The notes under the pieces are model-generated. The model was not told the DNA's origin, did no database searches, and saw nothing but the letters and a program-made list of their open reading frames with translations. Positions 20,895-32,200 of a DNA stretch of 64,000 bases are shown here, in pieces. The DNA is taken from positions 6,479,563 to 6,543,562 of the forward strand of contig OZ004594.1 of the NCBI GenBank assembly GCA_963924555.1, in the 5' to 3' direction. Source of the stretch: Crambe crambe (Eukaryota; Porifera; Demospongiae; Poecilosclerida; Crambeidae). The translations under genes were made by a program, and so were the position numbers. Positions within the stretch are counted from its first letter, which is position 1. The number at the start of each line of letters is the position of its first letter.

Positions 20895-21436
20895 CTGTAT
20901 ACAAGTTAAATTTGGCAGTGTATTAAATTTGACAGTTTGGCAGTCTGTCTTGGAACCACTAATAATGATGTCCGCCAATAACATTATAATATCTATAGCT
21001 AGCAAGGGGGTGGGGCTAGCTCCTAATGTATCCACACGCAAGATCAAGACTACACGTTTAGCTAGCTAGTTCCATTTCTAGCTGTTTTGTGATCATGATG
21101 GCTCAAGTTCTTGAAGAAGGAAGAGGAAAGGGAGTGTTTCCTTGACAGAAGTTCTCAGTTAAAAGTTAAAAAGAGATAGATCGTGAAGTGAAGGACCAAG
21201 CAAACTATCAGCCAAAAAAAAGAGAGAGGGAAGCAGCGTGCACAGTGCGTGATAATGCGTCGCCACCAATAATAATGTGATAATGACAGACGCGTGTGCA
21301 TCACTAATGATGTCATTTTTAAATGGCTGACATAATTATAAGTGCGCAGTGCGTGATAACGCACCGCCACCAATAATAATGTCCGCCAAAATCCTTCCTT
21401 GGTAATAAACTCCCGCTAAAATTAATTCGTATACGG
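20895..21436. mobile_element. CCGTATA-type MITE (copy A)
   Basis: The left end CTGTATACAAGTTAAATTTGGC and right end GCTAAAATTAATTCGTATACGG are inverse copies, flanked by TA at 20893-20894 and 21437-21438. The same element is at 55552-56093, where the left end reads CCGTATATACGAG. It shares the CCGTATA terminus with the MITEs at 2341 and 50016. Internally, GCGTGATAAnGC and ACCAATAATAATGT blocks are repeated. Confidence 0.65.
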
Positions 21437-22183
21437 TATTTCTGACAGCTATAGTATTTTTTTAAATTTAATATTATCATTGTAAGTAATGTCAATCTTC
21501 TTGTTTAGTCATCCCTACATTTTTTTCATTTCACAGAAATGTTTTTCCCTTATTTGTTCCTGGTCATTTTTTTCTATGTATGTACGCATAAATGCAATTA
21601 CAGAATGGCTCAGATCATGAAGTGGTTGTCAGCTTTTCTGAAGAATGTGATGCATGCATCGCCTAATATCCTATTTTGACCCTTTAAATGTCTGAACTAT
21701 GGTGAGTAATGATGTCAATCTTCTAATTGAACTTTACACATAGTGATGCATGAAGAGGAAGTGAGATTAGCCATCCACTACAGACAATTTCAAACTGATC
21801 ATGAATACATTAGTGACTCTAATAGATCAGATTTAGGGAAGTACTCACTTAAGTACGTCCAGGTCCACAAAATGTCATCCATGGCTTTAAAGGAAACAAT
21901 AATATACCTTATAATAATTTTTTTACATATTCCATATATTTCATAAAGCTGCATGGGCTACAAGTTTTCCTATATATGAAGGTATGCATGCATGGTCTTC
22001 CTTTGGAGTATGAATTGCTATTCACAATTGGAGTCATACCAGGTCAGAAGCATAATAAGATTCCTTAAAGTTATGATAACCTTTGTAAGTTTTTTTGGTC
22101 TCCTCTGGAGATCCTTTTAATATAAAATTATGTTAGCTGCTCCCTTAGAGATTAGAAACAGTTCTTTTTCATTAGCTTCATTC
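21437..22183. other. AT-rich stretch with a conserved short frame
   Basis: It contains remnants of the hairpin MITE (TTTTTTCATTTCACAGAAATG near 21520). A plus-strand frame at 21743-21946 (MHEEEVRLAIHYRQFQ, YISDSNRSDLGKYSLKYVQV) is conserved in copy B at 56395-56541 or so. I do not recognise it. GTGAGTAATG...ACACATAG just before it could be a short intron (about 21702-21742). A gene remnant is possible but unproven. Confidence 0.35.
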
Positions 22184-22502
22184 CCAGGCCTTCCTCTCTT
22201 CTCTCACGAAGAAAAGGTAAAGTATCGCACGGGAGGTAAAGTATCGCACGGGAGAAAAAGAAGAAGAAAAAAAGAAGAAGAAAAATAAGAGAGAGGAAGA
22301 CTTATCACGTGAGGATACAAGCAAATCAATTGCTAGTGGGCGTAGTGCAAGCCACACCATGACAATAAATGGTGACATCAAAAATCATCCACACATTCGC
22401 ATGGCACGGGAAGTAGCTACTGTCACAGACTGCTGAAAATTGCTCCAGAAGGTCAGTTTAGCTCAGTGACTCTGCTCTGGAAGTTGCTAGCTACGCTAGT
22501 AC

Positions 22503-23060
22503 TAGTCTGGCGTAGCCACACCCCCGAGCGTAAGGTGGTCTGGAAACATTCAATACACTGAGTTGTCAGAAGTAGCAGAAAATCTGCTACTCATGAATAT
22601 CATTACCTAACCACAGTGTGAACCATGCACAGTGTACACCACAGGCATGCACAGCAGTAAGCCAACTAGACAGCTGCTAATCCAGTGCACTGCACTGAGC
22701 TGCCCTGAAGTTGGGCTATCCATCACTAAGGTTGGAAGTGGTGATCCAATTTTATCTGGTAGGGATGTTTTTGCTGTGCTCCCAACTGGATTTGGGAAGA
22801 GCTTGTGTTTTGCTGTCCTCCCTTTAGCTTTTGATAAACTTAGTTACTTCTTTTCTATATCTGAGCCAACTGTAGGCTACATCTTTGCAGCTGCTGCTTT
22901 CCATATAACCACGTGTTGTTTTTATTACTTACCGCAATTATGCAGCATGATGACTAGCTGACCATAATGGAAATTCCAATCTGACAACTCGCAGTATTGT
23001 ATGTTACCAGACTCTCCCCTCGTGCTTTGCGCTCGGGGTGTGGCTGGCTACGCCAGACTA
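22503..23060. mobile_element. TAGTCT-type element with 9-bp duplication, carrying a helicase fragment (copy A)
   Basis: The ends TAGTCTGGCGTAGCC and GGCTACGCCAGACTA are exact inverses. CGCTAGTAC flanks both sides (22494-22502 and 23061-23069), a 9-bp target duplication of the length made by Mutator-like elements. Next to each end lies a second conserved block (ACACCCCCGAGC). The interior includes a short helicase-like coding fragment at 22732-22850. The same insertion is at 57119-57687. Confidence 0.75.
22732..22850 (+). pseudogene. RecQ-like helicase motif I fragment (captured)
   Basis: The frame reads GSGDPILSGRDVFAVLPTG followed by FGKSLCFAVLPLAFDKL. PTGFGKS is the ATP-binding Walker A (motif I) of superfamily 2 helicases, and the GRDVFAVLPTGFGKSLC context is that of RecQ-type enzymes. 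No other helicase motif follows, so this is a fragment carried inside the TIR element. It is repeated at about 57375-57480. Confidence 0.6.
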
Positions 23061-23473
23061 CGCTAGTACTAGATAGTGAGTATAACCTATGGTTAGACAA
23101 TATCTGCACTAACTGGCTGTAGTAAGCTCTACCAGGACTGGACTGTATCAGGAATTGCATTCTCTAGACTTAATTAGCCTCGGCCCTATCTATCTATCTC
23201 TTAGCTATCTCTAGACTCTGCCAGGAGATTGATCCAACTGTGTAGTAGTTAACTGGACTGGTTGTGAGTGTAGCGCGGGCAGTGCTGAGCATTTAAGTCG
23301 ACTCTGCCCACGCTCCAATTAAGTCATTTCTACCTCCTTTCTACCCTCACGTGATAAGTTTACCAGGCCTTCCTCTCTCTTATTTTCTTCTTCTTCTTCT
23401 TCTTCTTTTCCTCCTGTGCGATACTTTACCTTTTCTTCGCGAGAGACTATACAAGTGAGAGAGGAAGGCCTGG

Positions 23474-24685
23474 AAATGGGGCTACTTTTTCATCACCTGA
23501 TCACTAAAATTTCTTTCTTGGACACATGGTGACAATACTTCTGCTCACAAAGGAAAAATGACTAGATGCAGAACTCAACTGACAAGAAAGGCATTAAGCT
23601 CACAAATTGAGCCATAAAATTATAATATAAATTTAGAGTACCTTTCTCCATGGTAGTAACACATGAACTGCATCTAATAACTATATACAAACTTGCAACT
23701 GCAATGTTTATATTGGAGTCATTGTAATCACTGTGCAGTTAGAGGGCACATGTAGGAGAATGAGGCTATGCAGTTTCTTATCCTGTGTACATATGTAGTC
23801 TAGTATCCTTGATGGAGTCAGACCTGAGTAAGCTAATACTTGGACTTACGTATACACTAGCTAGTGCCAGTGAACTTTTCCCACATCAGTGTCTCCTTGA
23901 GCTACCATGAAAGCAAAATGACACTGCTTTGACTCTTCCACCAATACTGAAGGTTTTTATCCTGAAGCTAGTAGTTGCTTATAGCTAGTAGAAGATAAGT
24001 ATTCCAGCATAATGATTTGTATTGTTCAAATGGTTGGAAAGTAGAATAATAAAACAGCAGCTTGAATCTGACTGAGTAGCTATTATTATTTGCATTCTAA
24101 AAATTAAAGTGCATGCTACATATCTAAGGCCAAGCATATAATATGGCTGTAGGCAATCCTAAAACTGTAATCCAAAGTGTACACATTATGATCTACTTGC
24201 ACTGTAGATATCATCTGCACCCAATTTATAAGAAATAGCTGCTATACATACTGCCATAATAATAAGAGTGTGTACTTTTAAACCAAAGAAAACAATGCTG
24301 ACTGTAAACGGTTTACAAGAGTGAAGGTATGCAGCTGTTTACAAAGCACATTCGAACATTTAATACTTAGACTAGTGCACTAGTGGAAGTTTTATTATGA
24401 CATTGATAGAGTGTAATCATGACATCAACATAATAGCTAGTGACCTACTAACTACAATTCAGTTGGTAGCATTCTTCAGCAAACTAGTAGTTGCCATGAT
24501 TACGATAATTATTATAATGTACTTCAAGATGATGTCATCCAATAAATTGCACCATTAATCATGTCAAATTCTTTCTTATGATGCTTATACTTGTATATAC
24601 TCATCGTAGTAGGTATGGCTTTCTAGCAAAAATATTAGCTCTTATTTTAAGATGCCATAAACAGGTTAGATACCTTGCTGAATGG
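23474..24685. other. no gene seen
   Basis: 1.2 kb of AT-rich DNA conserved in copy B (58099-59320). No coding frame or TIR pair is supported here. Confidence 0.5.
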
Positions 24686-25063
24686 TAGTCTGGCGACACA
24701 GCCCTGAGCGCGAGGGTCTGGAATCGAGTTGTTCCTTTAGCAGAAAATCTGGTAAACGAAAGATTATGTATTATGAGTCATAATGTCATGACATTGAATG
24801 ACCTATTGACCTTTCTCGATGATTACAGCTACAACTAAGTGAAAGAAGCAGTTAATTATCAAGATTGTTTTGATAGCATTCCTCTCTGGTTTTTGTCGTC
24901 CTTCCTACATGGGAAAGGCTCATGCTATGACGTTTCATTGCATCATTATACTGTCATAATACATATACAATAAACTTTTGATGCGTGCGCGTTGGGAACA
25001 ATTCGCTGTATTATGTGATAGCAGACCTTCGCGCTTCGTGCTCGGGGCTGTGCCACCAGACTA
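24686..25063. mobile_element. TAGTCT-type MITE, 378 bp (copy A)
   Basis: Begins TAGTCTGGCGACACAGCCCTGAGC and ends with the inverse GGGCTGTGCCACCAGACTA. It is related to the element at 22503 through TAGTCTGG and a GAGC block. Its right end served as the target for the next element. Counterpart at 59321-59702. Confidence 0.65.
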
Positions 25064-25065
25064 GT

Positions 25066-25670
25066 TAGTCTGGCGTTGCCGACCCTTTACCTTCCTTTTA
25101 TTGGTGGGTGGGGGAAGGAAAGGGTCTGGTGTCGTTAGCATCAACGACTTGTGCTGGTGCAACAATAGTTGCACCCCAATCAGATTGCAGTATTCCTGAT
25201 AATTGCATTCCAGGCACGTGGCCAGGGGAAGTGAATAAAAGCGGTTGAAAACTTTGCGTGAATCAACCGTGGCCGAGTTCGAGACTGTAGCGTCTAGCTA
25301 AAGCATTCAGGGAGCTTGGAACTATCAAGCCAGAACAGTTACAGGTCGTGGCAGGAATATTGGAGCGCGATGTCTTTGCTGTCACTTGCTCAGAAGTATT
25401 ACCGCTTCGTCCAAGAACTGTCTGTCCTTCTTTACAGCTGATTTGCCACAAACCAGGCACAAGTCTAAAGTAGCCATCTCGTCTGAAGTAACCATCTATG
25501 TTTTTGCAACAACAACGTTTGCGCGCTTTTATTTTATCACGTGCCACTGTATAGTTTAATGATGTAATGCAAATTCCTTCAGCACAAGTCGTTGATGCTA
25601 ACGACACCAGACCCTTTCCTTCCCCCACCCACCAATAAAAGGAAGGTGAAGGGTCGGCAACGCAAGACTA
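25066..25670. mobile_element. TAGTCT-type element with 9-bp duplication and an internal frame (copy A)
   Basis: The ends TAGTCTGGCGTTGCCGACCC and inverse give long TIRs of about 100 bp (also GGTGGGTGGGGGAAGGAAAG and CGTTAGCATCAACGACTTGT). CAGACTAGT flanks both sides (25057-25065 and 25671-25679). That target is the end of the preceding MITE. A minus-strand frame (25263-25628) has CCCKNIDGYFRRDGYFRLVP and TTCNCSGLIVPSS, and is kept open in copy B. I do not recognise the protein; a captured gene fragment is possible. Confidence 0.75.
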
Positions 25671-26270
25671 CAGACTAGTGTGACTGTGTTTAGGACCCTC
25701 TAGAGTGGTAATGAATCAGAAACCAGAAGCAATACAGAAAGGGTTATGAATTGAAAATTCACCAATCAGACTGTAGAGTTAGTTAATCCCTTTAGAGATT
25801 GACCAGTAACAGGAATTTGCACTTGGAGCATGTAGCTAATATTATTCTATAGCTCCACTTTTTTGTGGATCACCAAACTGACTCACCCCCAAGATCATAA
25901 TCTAGCTACATGTCAATATATCTTACATGAATCTTTACAAAGTAAAACAGGCTAATGAACTCCAGAAACCACAGCGCACCAACACCGAACTGCTTACTAT
26001 ACCATGTCCAAAGCCACACCCATTATAATTATGCGTATTTATACTTGCGCGCGCGAATGCAGACAGTAGCTAAAATTTTGCTATTAATAATATTATTAAC
26101 TACCTCCTTTACTGAATTTTAAGGAAAATTTCTAACAACCTCCGTGATAAGGATAAGTCTTTTCCCCTAAGTATCCTTTATTTGGAGGTTCCACTGTTAA
26201 ATGACATTATCATTAAACCATGCAGTCAGGAAACCCACACTAGCTACTCTTCCTCTGCAGATTTTGAATA
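25671..26270. other. no gene seen
   Basis: 600 bp of AT-rich DNA conserved with copy B (60314-60897). No feature is supported. Confidence 0.45.
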
Positions 26271-26486
26271 TCATTTTTCCTGAAAATGATGTTTGATAAT
26301 TTTCCACTGATAGAGTTCAACTGATGAAGTGTTGTGAACAGCCCAAGATTTGAAGGCAAATGCACCCATAGATTCCCATAGTCCATAATTTATGGTTGTA
26401 GCTAAGTATTTTATTTCTGATTCCGTTATTCTTTTTGATCCTGCTCTCTCATATTTTCCTTTTCTACGTACATTATTGGAGGACAT
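26271..26486 (-). CDS. unrecognised short frame conserved in both duplication copies
   Basis: Encodes about 71 residues (MSSNNVRRKGKYERAGSKRI, YGLWESMGAFAF, VELYQWKIIKHHF). The copy at 60898-61164 keeps the frame although its length differs by six bases inside it. That could mean selection, or simply recent duplication. No domain is recognised, and it may be part of a lost transposon gene or an exon. Confidence 0.25.
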   Translation of the reverse strand: MSSNNVRRKGKYERAGSKRITESEIKYLATTINYGLWESMGAFAFKSWAVHNTSSVELYQWKIIKHHFQEK

Positions 26487-26689
26487 TCCTCCACCAGTAT
26501 TCAGTGGACTTTCCTTTCCCTGTTGCTAAACAATGCCTCAAGTGATAAAAAAAGTTTTCACATAGATGTCTAGTAGCAAAAATTTCACTCACTGCATGAT
26601 TGTGATGGCGGTTGTAGACATGTTTCTGTGCAGAATAGTTTCTGTACACCACTACAAAGACCGTGTGACTAACCTGAACTTAAAGTAAT

Positions 26690-27426
26690 CAGTATTCAGA
26701 CAGCAAAAAATGGGTTAATTTGTAATTTGACCCTTCACTCTGAATATACATGTAAACCAGATTCATGGAATCAGCACCTGCTGAATGTAGCTAATATACC
26801 CAAAGTTTCAAGTCCCCAAAATAAATGATAGCTAGCACTATTGTTACTGTCATTAATGCATCAGCTCTTAATACAGCCATAATATTCTTAGTTACAAAGC
26901 TTGTTACAATAACCAAAGGGATGCTGATTCTACTTGTATAGTATTAGCTAGTGGCTAAGTGGGTCGAATTACAAATCAGCCCATTTTTTACCTAAAAGTG
27001 CCAGAACGTATTGCAGCGATATTTGAAGCTTGACTTCTATTGTTGAAGACACAGATAGGGGAAGGAAAGAATTTTCTATCTTCCAAAACTCTGCCATAAA
27101 CTGGTAGCTAGCTGTCTGAAATATGATACTTTTGTCTGATTATTGATTTTTTCAGACACCTGCTTGAATGATGTATATTAATTAACAGCAACAGCTGAAA
27201 GTCAGGATTCGGAATCAGTTTCAATGGACTCTCTAAATTGTAGGTACTGGTATAAACCAGATGCCAGAAAAAGTGTCCAGTAATTGATCTGTCTGATAAT
27301 TAATAACTTACTCTAGATAAAGTGAAAGAAAATGTGATCTCTCTGATACAAACAGAGATAGCTAATAACCAAAGAATTGTTATGATAAAGATTTTCCTTC
27401 TGGTGACCCATTTTCTATAGTAGCCT
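26690..27426. other. no gene seen
   Basis: AT-rich DNA to the right of the duplication boundary. No coding or repeat signal is supported. Confidence 0.45.
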
Positions 27427-27663
27427 CTAGAGAGAGAATTTGTTAAACAAGAGACAAACAAGCAAGTCCGATATGACTAAATTCAGTAGCAGAATTTGAG
27501 TGGGCAATCTGTAAAGCCTTTTCTTCAGAATACTGATAATGATGACCAAATTGCTAGGTACTCCAACTAGGAAGAACAATAATATCAGAACTACGGTGGC
27601 TAGGGCTAGGGCTGTGTTACTAAAATGACATTGCCAGTACTCTGGTATGATACTCCTGCTCAA
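27427..27663 (-). pseudogene. rhodopsin-like GPCR fragment (TM1-TM2)
   Basis: The frame has a hydrophobic TM1 with the class A signature (VGVPSNLVIIISI), a short basic loop (KKRLYRLPTQ), and TM2 with LLLNLVISDLLVCLLF, which matches the NLxxSDLL pattern. A stop follows within ten residues and no TM3-TM7 is found nearby. In animals this family senses ligands at the cell surface through G proteins. Here only about 78 residues remain, so it is a truncated relic or a lone exon. Confidence 0.6.
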
Positions 27664-28958
27664 AACTTTTATAACCTAGCCACAACACCTTATTCCACCC
27701 CTATAGGCAGTGAGTTTTAGCTATTGACTCCAACCTCCCACTTGCATTAATTTTCTAGTAACTCTATAAAATCCCTATTTTTTTATTTGGGGGGTGGGTG
27801 GGACCCCCTGCCCCTCAGAGATATGCCATTTTCATCAACTGGGTCTAATCCTGCACATCTACACTGGAGTCCTTTTGTGCATGTGCTGGCAGTTCTTCCC
27901 TGGAGTAATAGAGAATGGTCTGAGAAAACGGCTGGGATTACCTATGTGGTGGTTTTTGGTAAAGGATATGGTCTGACCAACAATTCAAGGGCTCAGTCAT
28001 GATAATCTAAATGTTAGCTACACTTTCCTTCTCCTTCATGTACCCAAGGATGATGATTATATAGCTATCTAGCTAGATTTATAAATCCTGAAGAGATCTG
28101 AAATTAGACAGAACTGGTCTACTGGCAGAGAAAAATGTGTTATGCCTAAGCTCTGCTGTAATTGCTTCCTCCGCTGAAAATCTCCCTATATTATCTCAAA
28201 GTTGTCCGGCACATCCTACAACCAAGGACTGCTTTTGAGTTTTTGTTCAAGTGCTTATCTTTATTCCTTATCAGCAAATGAGGTGTATACGTGATAGAAG
28301 TAGCTAGGCCAAGGGAGCATTGAAAGAATACCAATCACCTCCAGGGTCATCTTCAACCATACACTGACTTCTGAAGGTCTGTCCACTTCTAGGCTTATTG
28401 ATAAGAATACCATCAGTCAGAGTATAGTTCTGTAAGACTGCGTTGAGAGAAATATTATGTGTGAAAAAAAACTCTCACTGCCAAATCAAAATACAAGTGC
28501 ATGCATGCTGCTTGGATCAGATCAGCTGTGTGACCACCTTACTATAATTGTTCATGTTTTTCATGTGTACAATTGTGTGACGTGTATTTCGCCTTGAGAA
28601 GTGGACAAGAAAGCAATGTTAGTGACCTAGCTTGTTTACAGAGGATGTGTCAACAAATAACCTAGGAGGCCGAAAGCATATCTATATAGTTGCATTGACC
28701 TTACCAGATACATTTGAATGTCTACAAGCACTAATATCTAATGAACTAATGAACTAACTAATATCTAATGAACTCAATTGTTCCAATAGCGTTTTCTATT
28801 TAAAATGGTGGGAGTCAGGACTATAAGCATGACCAGGCTTTTTATATAGGCGAGTGAAAGTACAAATTATATAAAAGAAATATCATGTCATATTCTACTC
28901 AGACTTGTGTATCAAAGCAGCTAATCTAACTAGCTATGTATGCTTGCAAGCAACACAT
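27664..28958. other. region between the GPCR fragment and the 3' end of gene B
   Basis: No gene seen. The right part should hold the 3' UTR of gene B, but I could not place a clear AATAAA signal on the minus strand. A short duplication of ACTAATATCTAATGAACT occurs near 28730-28770. Confidence 0.4.
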
Positions 28959-29236
28959 TTACTTGAAATGTCCATATGCTACATTATCTTTTAGTTCCAG
29001 TTCATCTTTATCTTTGACAACAGTGGTCATTGTGACATCCTCATAAAGTGGAGCAGGTGGAGGTTGGCTGAGTTTATAATTCCTCTGCTGCCTCTTGACA
29101 CAGCAATAATATACGACTAGAGCACCACCAGCAAACCCACCCACCACTCCAACAATGAAGAACACAATGGTGCAGACCACAGTCACCACAGTAGGTGCAA
29201 GAGTAGATACCACAGTAGTAGTAGTAGATGGCAGTA
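28959..29236 (-). CDS. gene B exon 7: stalk, transmembrane helix, tyrosine tail
   Basis: The acceptor TTTCAG precedes TACTGCCATC. The exon encodes a Thr/Val stalk, a hydrophobic span (VCTIVFFIVGVVGGFAGGAL), the stop-transfer CCVKRQQR, then a tail with PPPAPLYEDV and the C-terminal DNVAYGHFK. The two Tyr sites look like possible kinase or SH2/PTB docking sites. The stop is at 28959-28961. Confidence 0.8.
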
Positions 29237-32200
29237 CTGAAATAAAGTATTAGAACATTATAACTAAGCACATCAGAGAGTACGACTCTCTGAGTAAGGA
29301 TGGCACGGATTGCCCAATTGGACTAATACTAGTATTTCTTTCATAACTCCAAAATACTTCCTCCTACAGTCAGTAACTCCTAACTTGAAGTGCTATAATC
29401 CTTTACCTTTATATGTATCATACAATTATCTGTTATTTTGATGAAACTGTTTTACTGTGTAGGTCATATGGAAGGTATGATCCATGTGCTGGCTTCTACC
29501 TCAAATGTGTAGTCATAGTAATAACTTTTACTTCTAGCACAGGAACCCGAAGCTTGTTTTTCAGAGCTTTTTTGTGCTGTCCAAATAATGCTGTAGTGAG
29601 TTAAGTTTTGATCCTGATATACAATCAATGGAAACTACTTGAATGGTCCTAACACTTGTAAGTATGGTCACACCTTCCCTTTGACAGTTTGTGGGCTGCT
29701 CAATAACAGCCCTTCGATCTAGTACTAAAATAGTCTTAGTAACATAGGTAATGCTTCCCTTTACCTGATTGATTAAGGTATCCTCCAATTGGGAATCCTA
29801 TTCTCTCATCGTTGCTTGATAGTAACTCTACAGTAAAGAAGCAGTTGGTAGCTTGTGGTCCAAATTCTATCACCATAGAGTCCCCTCCAACAGGCCTGGA
29901 AGAAGGTGGCATCTCTGTACCACTTTGCGGATCACACAACATAGTGGCATATGAAATCTTCAATGATGATTGCCCAGAAGCAACCTGATTTTGGTTGAAG
30001 CGAATAGTGACAGAATTCTCCCCTTGAACAATTCTTTCCACTCTGATAGGATTCGACACTACAATAAAATAATAATTACATATCCAAAGTAGAAAAATTA
30101 ATAAAATATAATGTAAATAAATAAATAATGTAATGTTTCTGCTCTTACATGCACTCTAGAGCTTCATTCATAAAAGAGCCGGAAATTATATGATGTCTTC
30201 TCTTTCTCAGCCATTGCTCAGCAAACGCTGGTAGTTCAGTGAGGCAAGTGGAACGGAACGCCATTTCCCCCCTAGCTATGTAATTAGACATCACGTACTA
30301 ACACATTATATCGGCAACCCTTTCCTAATTCATGCATGCGAGATAATATGCAAACACTGGTGGTGAGGCCAGCGAACGGAACGCAATTTTTCCCCAGATA
30401 TACGTAATTTGACATCATGTATACGTAATTTGCCATTATGGGCGACCCTTACCTAATACAAGCATGTCGATCACCCGATAGTTGCAGTGAGTTTAGAGCT
30501 TAGACTAAAGTAGAAAGGTAAAAATCTAGTGCTAAAATCAGCAATGAAGCTTTGTGCATGGAAAATCCAAGAGTAGGAAGTTGTGTGTGAAATCACCAAA
30601 AACTAAGGTAGGCTTTCCAGCTTATATGCTGGCAAATATGAACTAACTAAGCTATCTATGCTACCTTCGGGTACTACCTTGTTGTTCTTCCCTAGGCTTT
30701 AGTTGGGCGCTTCATAGCATGAACTAGGTTCTCTCTGACTCTGACTCTAGTTGGAAACCCCACCCTTTGTGCAGCATGATTTACCTTTTTTTTTTTACTT
30801 GGTATGTAGTTCCACTTGAAATTACATACCAAGTAGAAAAAAAAAAAGAAGATGTAATCTATATAAATAAATAAATAATAATCAAAGTGTGTTTCTTCCC
30901 TGAGTACCTCAGCGCTTTGCTGCCATCACGGATCTCTAAGCCAACTTCATCCTTTTTCATGATATTAACGTAGAGCGCCTAACTCTACTTCGTTTTGGAC
31001 TGTGCATCAGGTCAGAAATTGTACTACCGTTCTCCTATTGACAATCTTTATCATACAATCTAAGAACATGTGCAAGCAGAGTTCTTTAGCTTTCTCCTGT
31101 AACGTCAAGCCTTGATTGCAGACAGAGATGAGACTCTGCTAAGCAGTGTGTACAGGCATTATGTGGTTCAGGTGAGTATCTAGTCAGCTTTAACTATCAT
31201 CGGTCCGTCTCCATGTTGACAATCTTTACCATACAATCTAAGAACATTATGCAAGCAGAGTCCTTTATCTTTCTCCTGTAGAGGCAAGCCTTGATTGCAG
31301 ACAGAGGCATGAAGCTCTAGAAGGGCACTGGTGCCAGTGAGGGTTACTCCGTAGGTTGTTCTGGAGGGAACTGGGATCTCTGAGGGTAATAAATCGTTAC
31401 TGTGATATTAAAACTCTTCTTGTAGGCCATCCATCTGAGCCTTATTAAATCTCATGCCATACCACTTGACTACCACTTACAACACATTATCATTCCTACA
31501 GTACTGCACCTCCACCACTGCCCGCTCCACTAGCACCACAAGACCAAAGATACTTTCACTTTCATTTTTATTATAGTAATGAATAATGTGTATAATAAGC
31601 ACAAATGCTGTTCTACTTGGTATGTCGGTTACGCTTGAAAAACAACAACAAAATAAAACAAACCAAATAGAAAAATTAATAAATGTAAAAATAATGTAAT
31701 GCAATGTTTCTGCACTCTAGAGCTTCATTCTTCCCATCTCAGTTCTTACTAGTTCAAACATTACATGCCATCTTCTCTTTCTCAGCCATTGCTCAGCAAA
31801 TACTGGTAGTTCAGCCAGCAGAACGGAACACCATTTTCCCCTAGCTACATAATTAAACGTCATGTACTAATCATATCGACGAACATTTCCCAATTCACGC
31901 ATGCCAGGAGATAGTTCTAGAGCTTATGAATACAGACATGTCAAATACAGCACTAAAGCTAACTAGTCAGCCATGAAAGCTTTGTGCATGGAGAAGAGAG
32001 TCGTGTGAGAAAAATCACCAATAACTAAGGTGGCCTTTCCAGCTTATAAACTAAGCTATTATCTGTACTACCGTCAGTACCTTCTTCCCAGTAGCGTTCT
32101 TGACAGCATGAACTAGCAGCTATCTGGAAACCCCACCCCTTGGGCAGCTTATTCATGTGACTACCTTTACCAAATTACTCTAGCTAACTGCTCAATATTC

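Larger units (their letters stand above)
22184..23473. mobile_element. TIR element CCAGGCCTTCCTCTC (copy A)
   Basis: The ends CCAGGCCTTCCTCTCT and its inverse continue through GAAGAAAAGGTAAAGTATCG and a purine-rich GAA tract, giving TIRs of about 130 bp. A 19-bp unit (GTAAAGTATCGCACGGGAG) is doubled in the left arm of this copy only. The element carries a second TIR element (22503-23060) inside it. It is also present at 56824-58098, so it predates the segmental duplication. No clear target duplication was found. Confidence 0.7.
19840..26689. repeat. segmental duplication, copy A
   Basis: From intron 2 of gene A to about 26689 the DNA matches 53603-61311 in the same orientation, including exon 1, exon 2 and about 6 kb upstream with all its MITEs. 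Exon 3 (19217-19508) matches 46288-46578. The match ends at AAAGTAAT, where copy B is interrupted by an LTR element. Small indels separate the copies. Confidence 0.9.

Noticed and set aside
22632..22961. Complete helicase gene
   Set aside because: Only motif I and its surroundings are present; no motif II or later motifs in either duplication copy.
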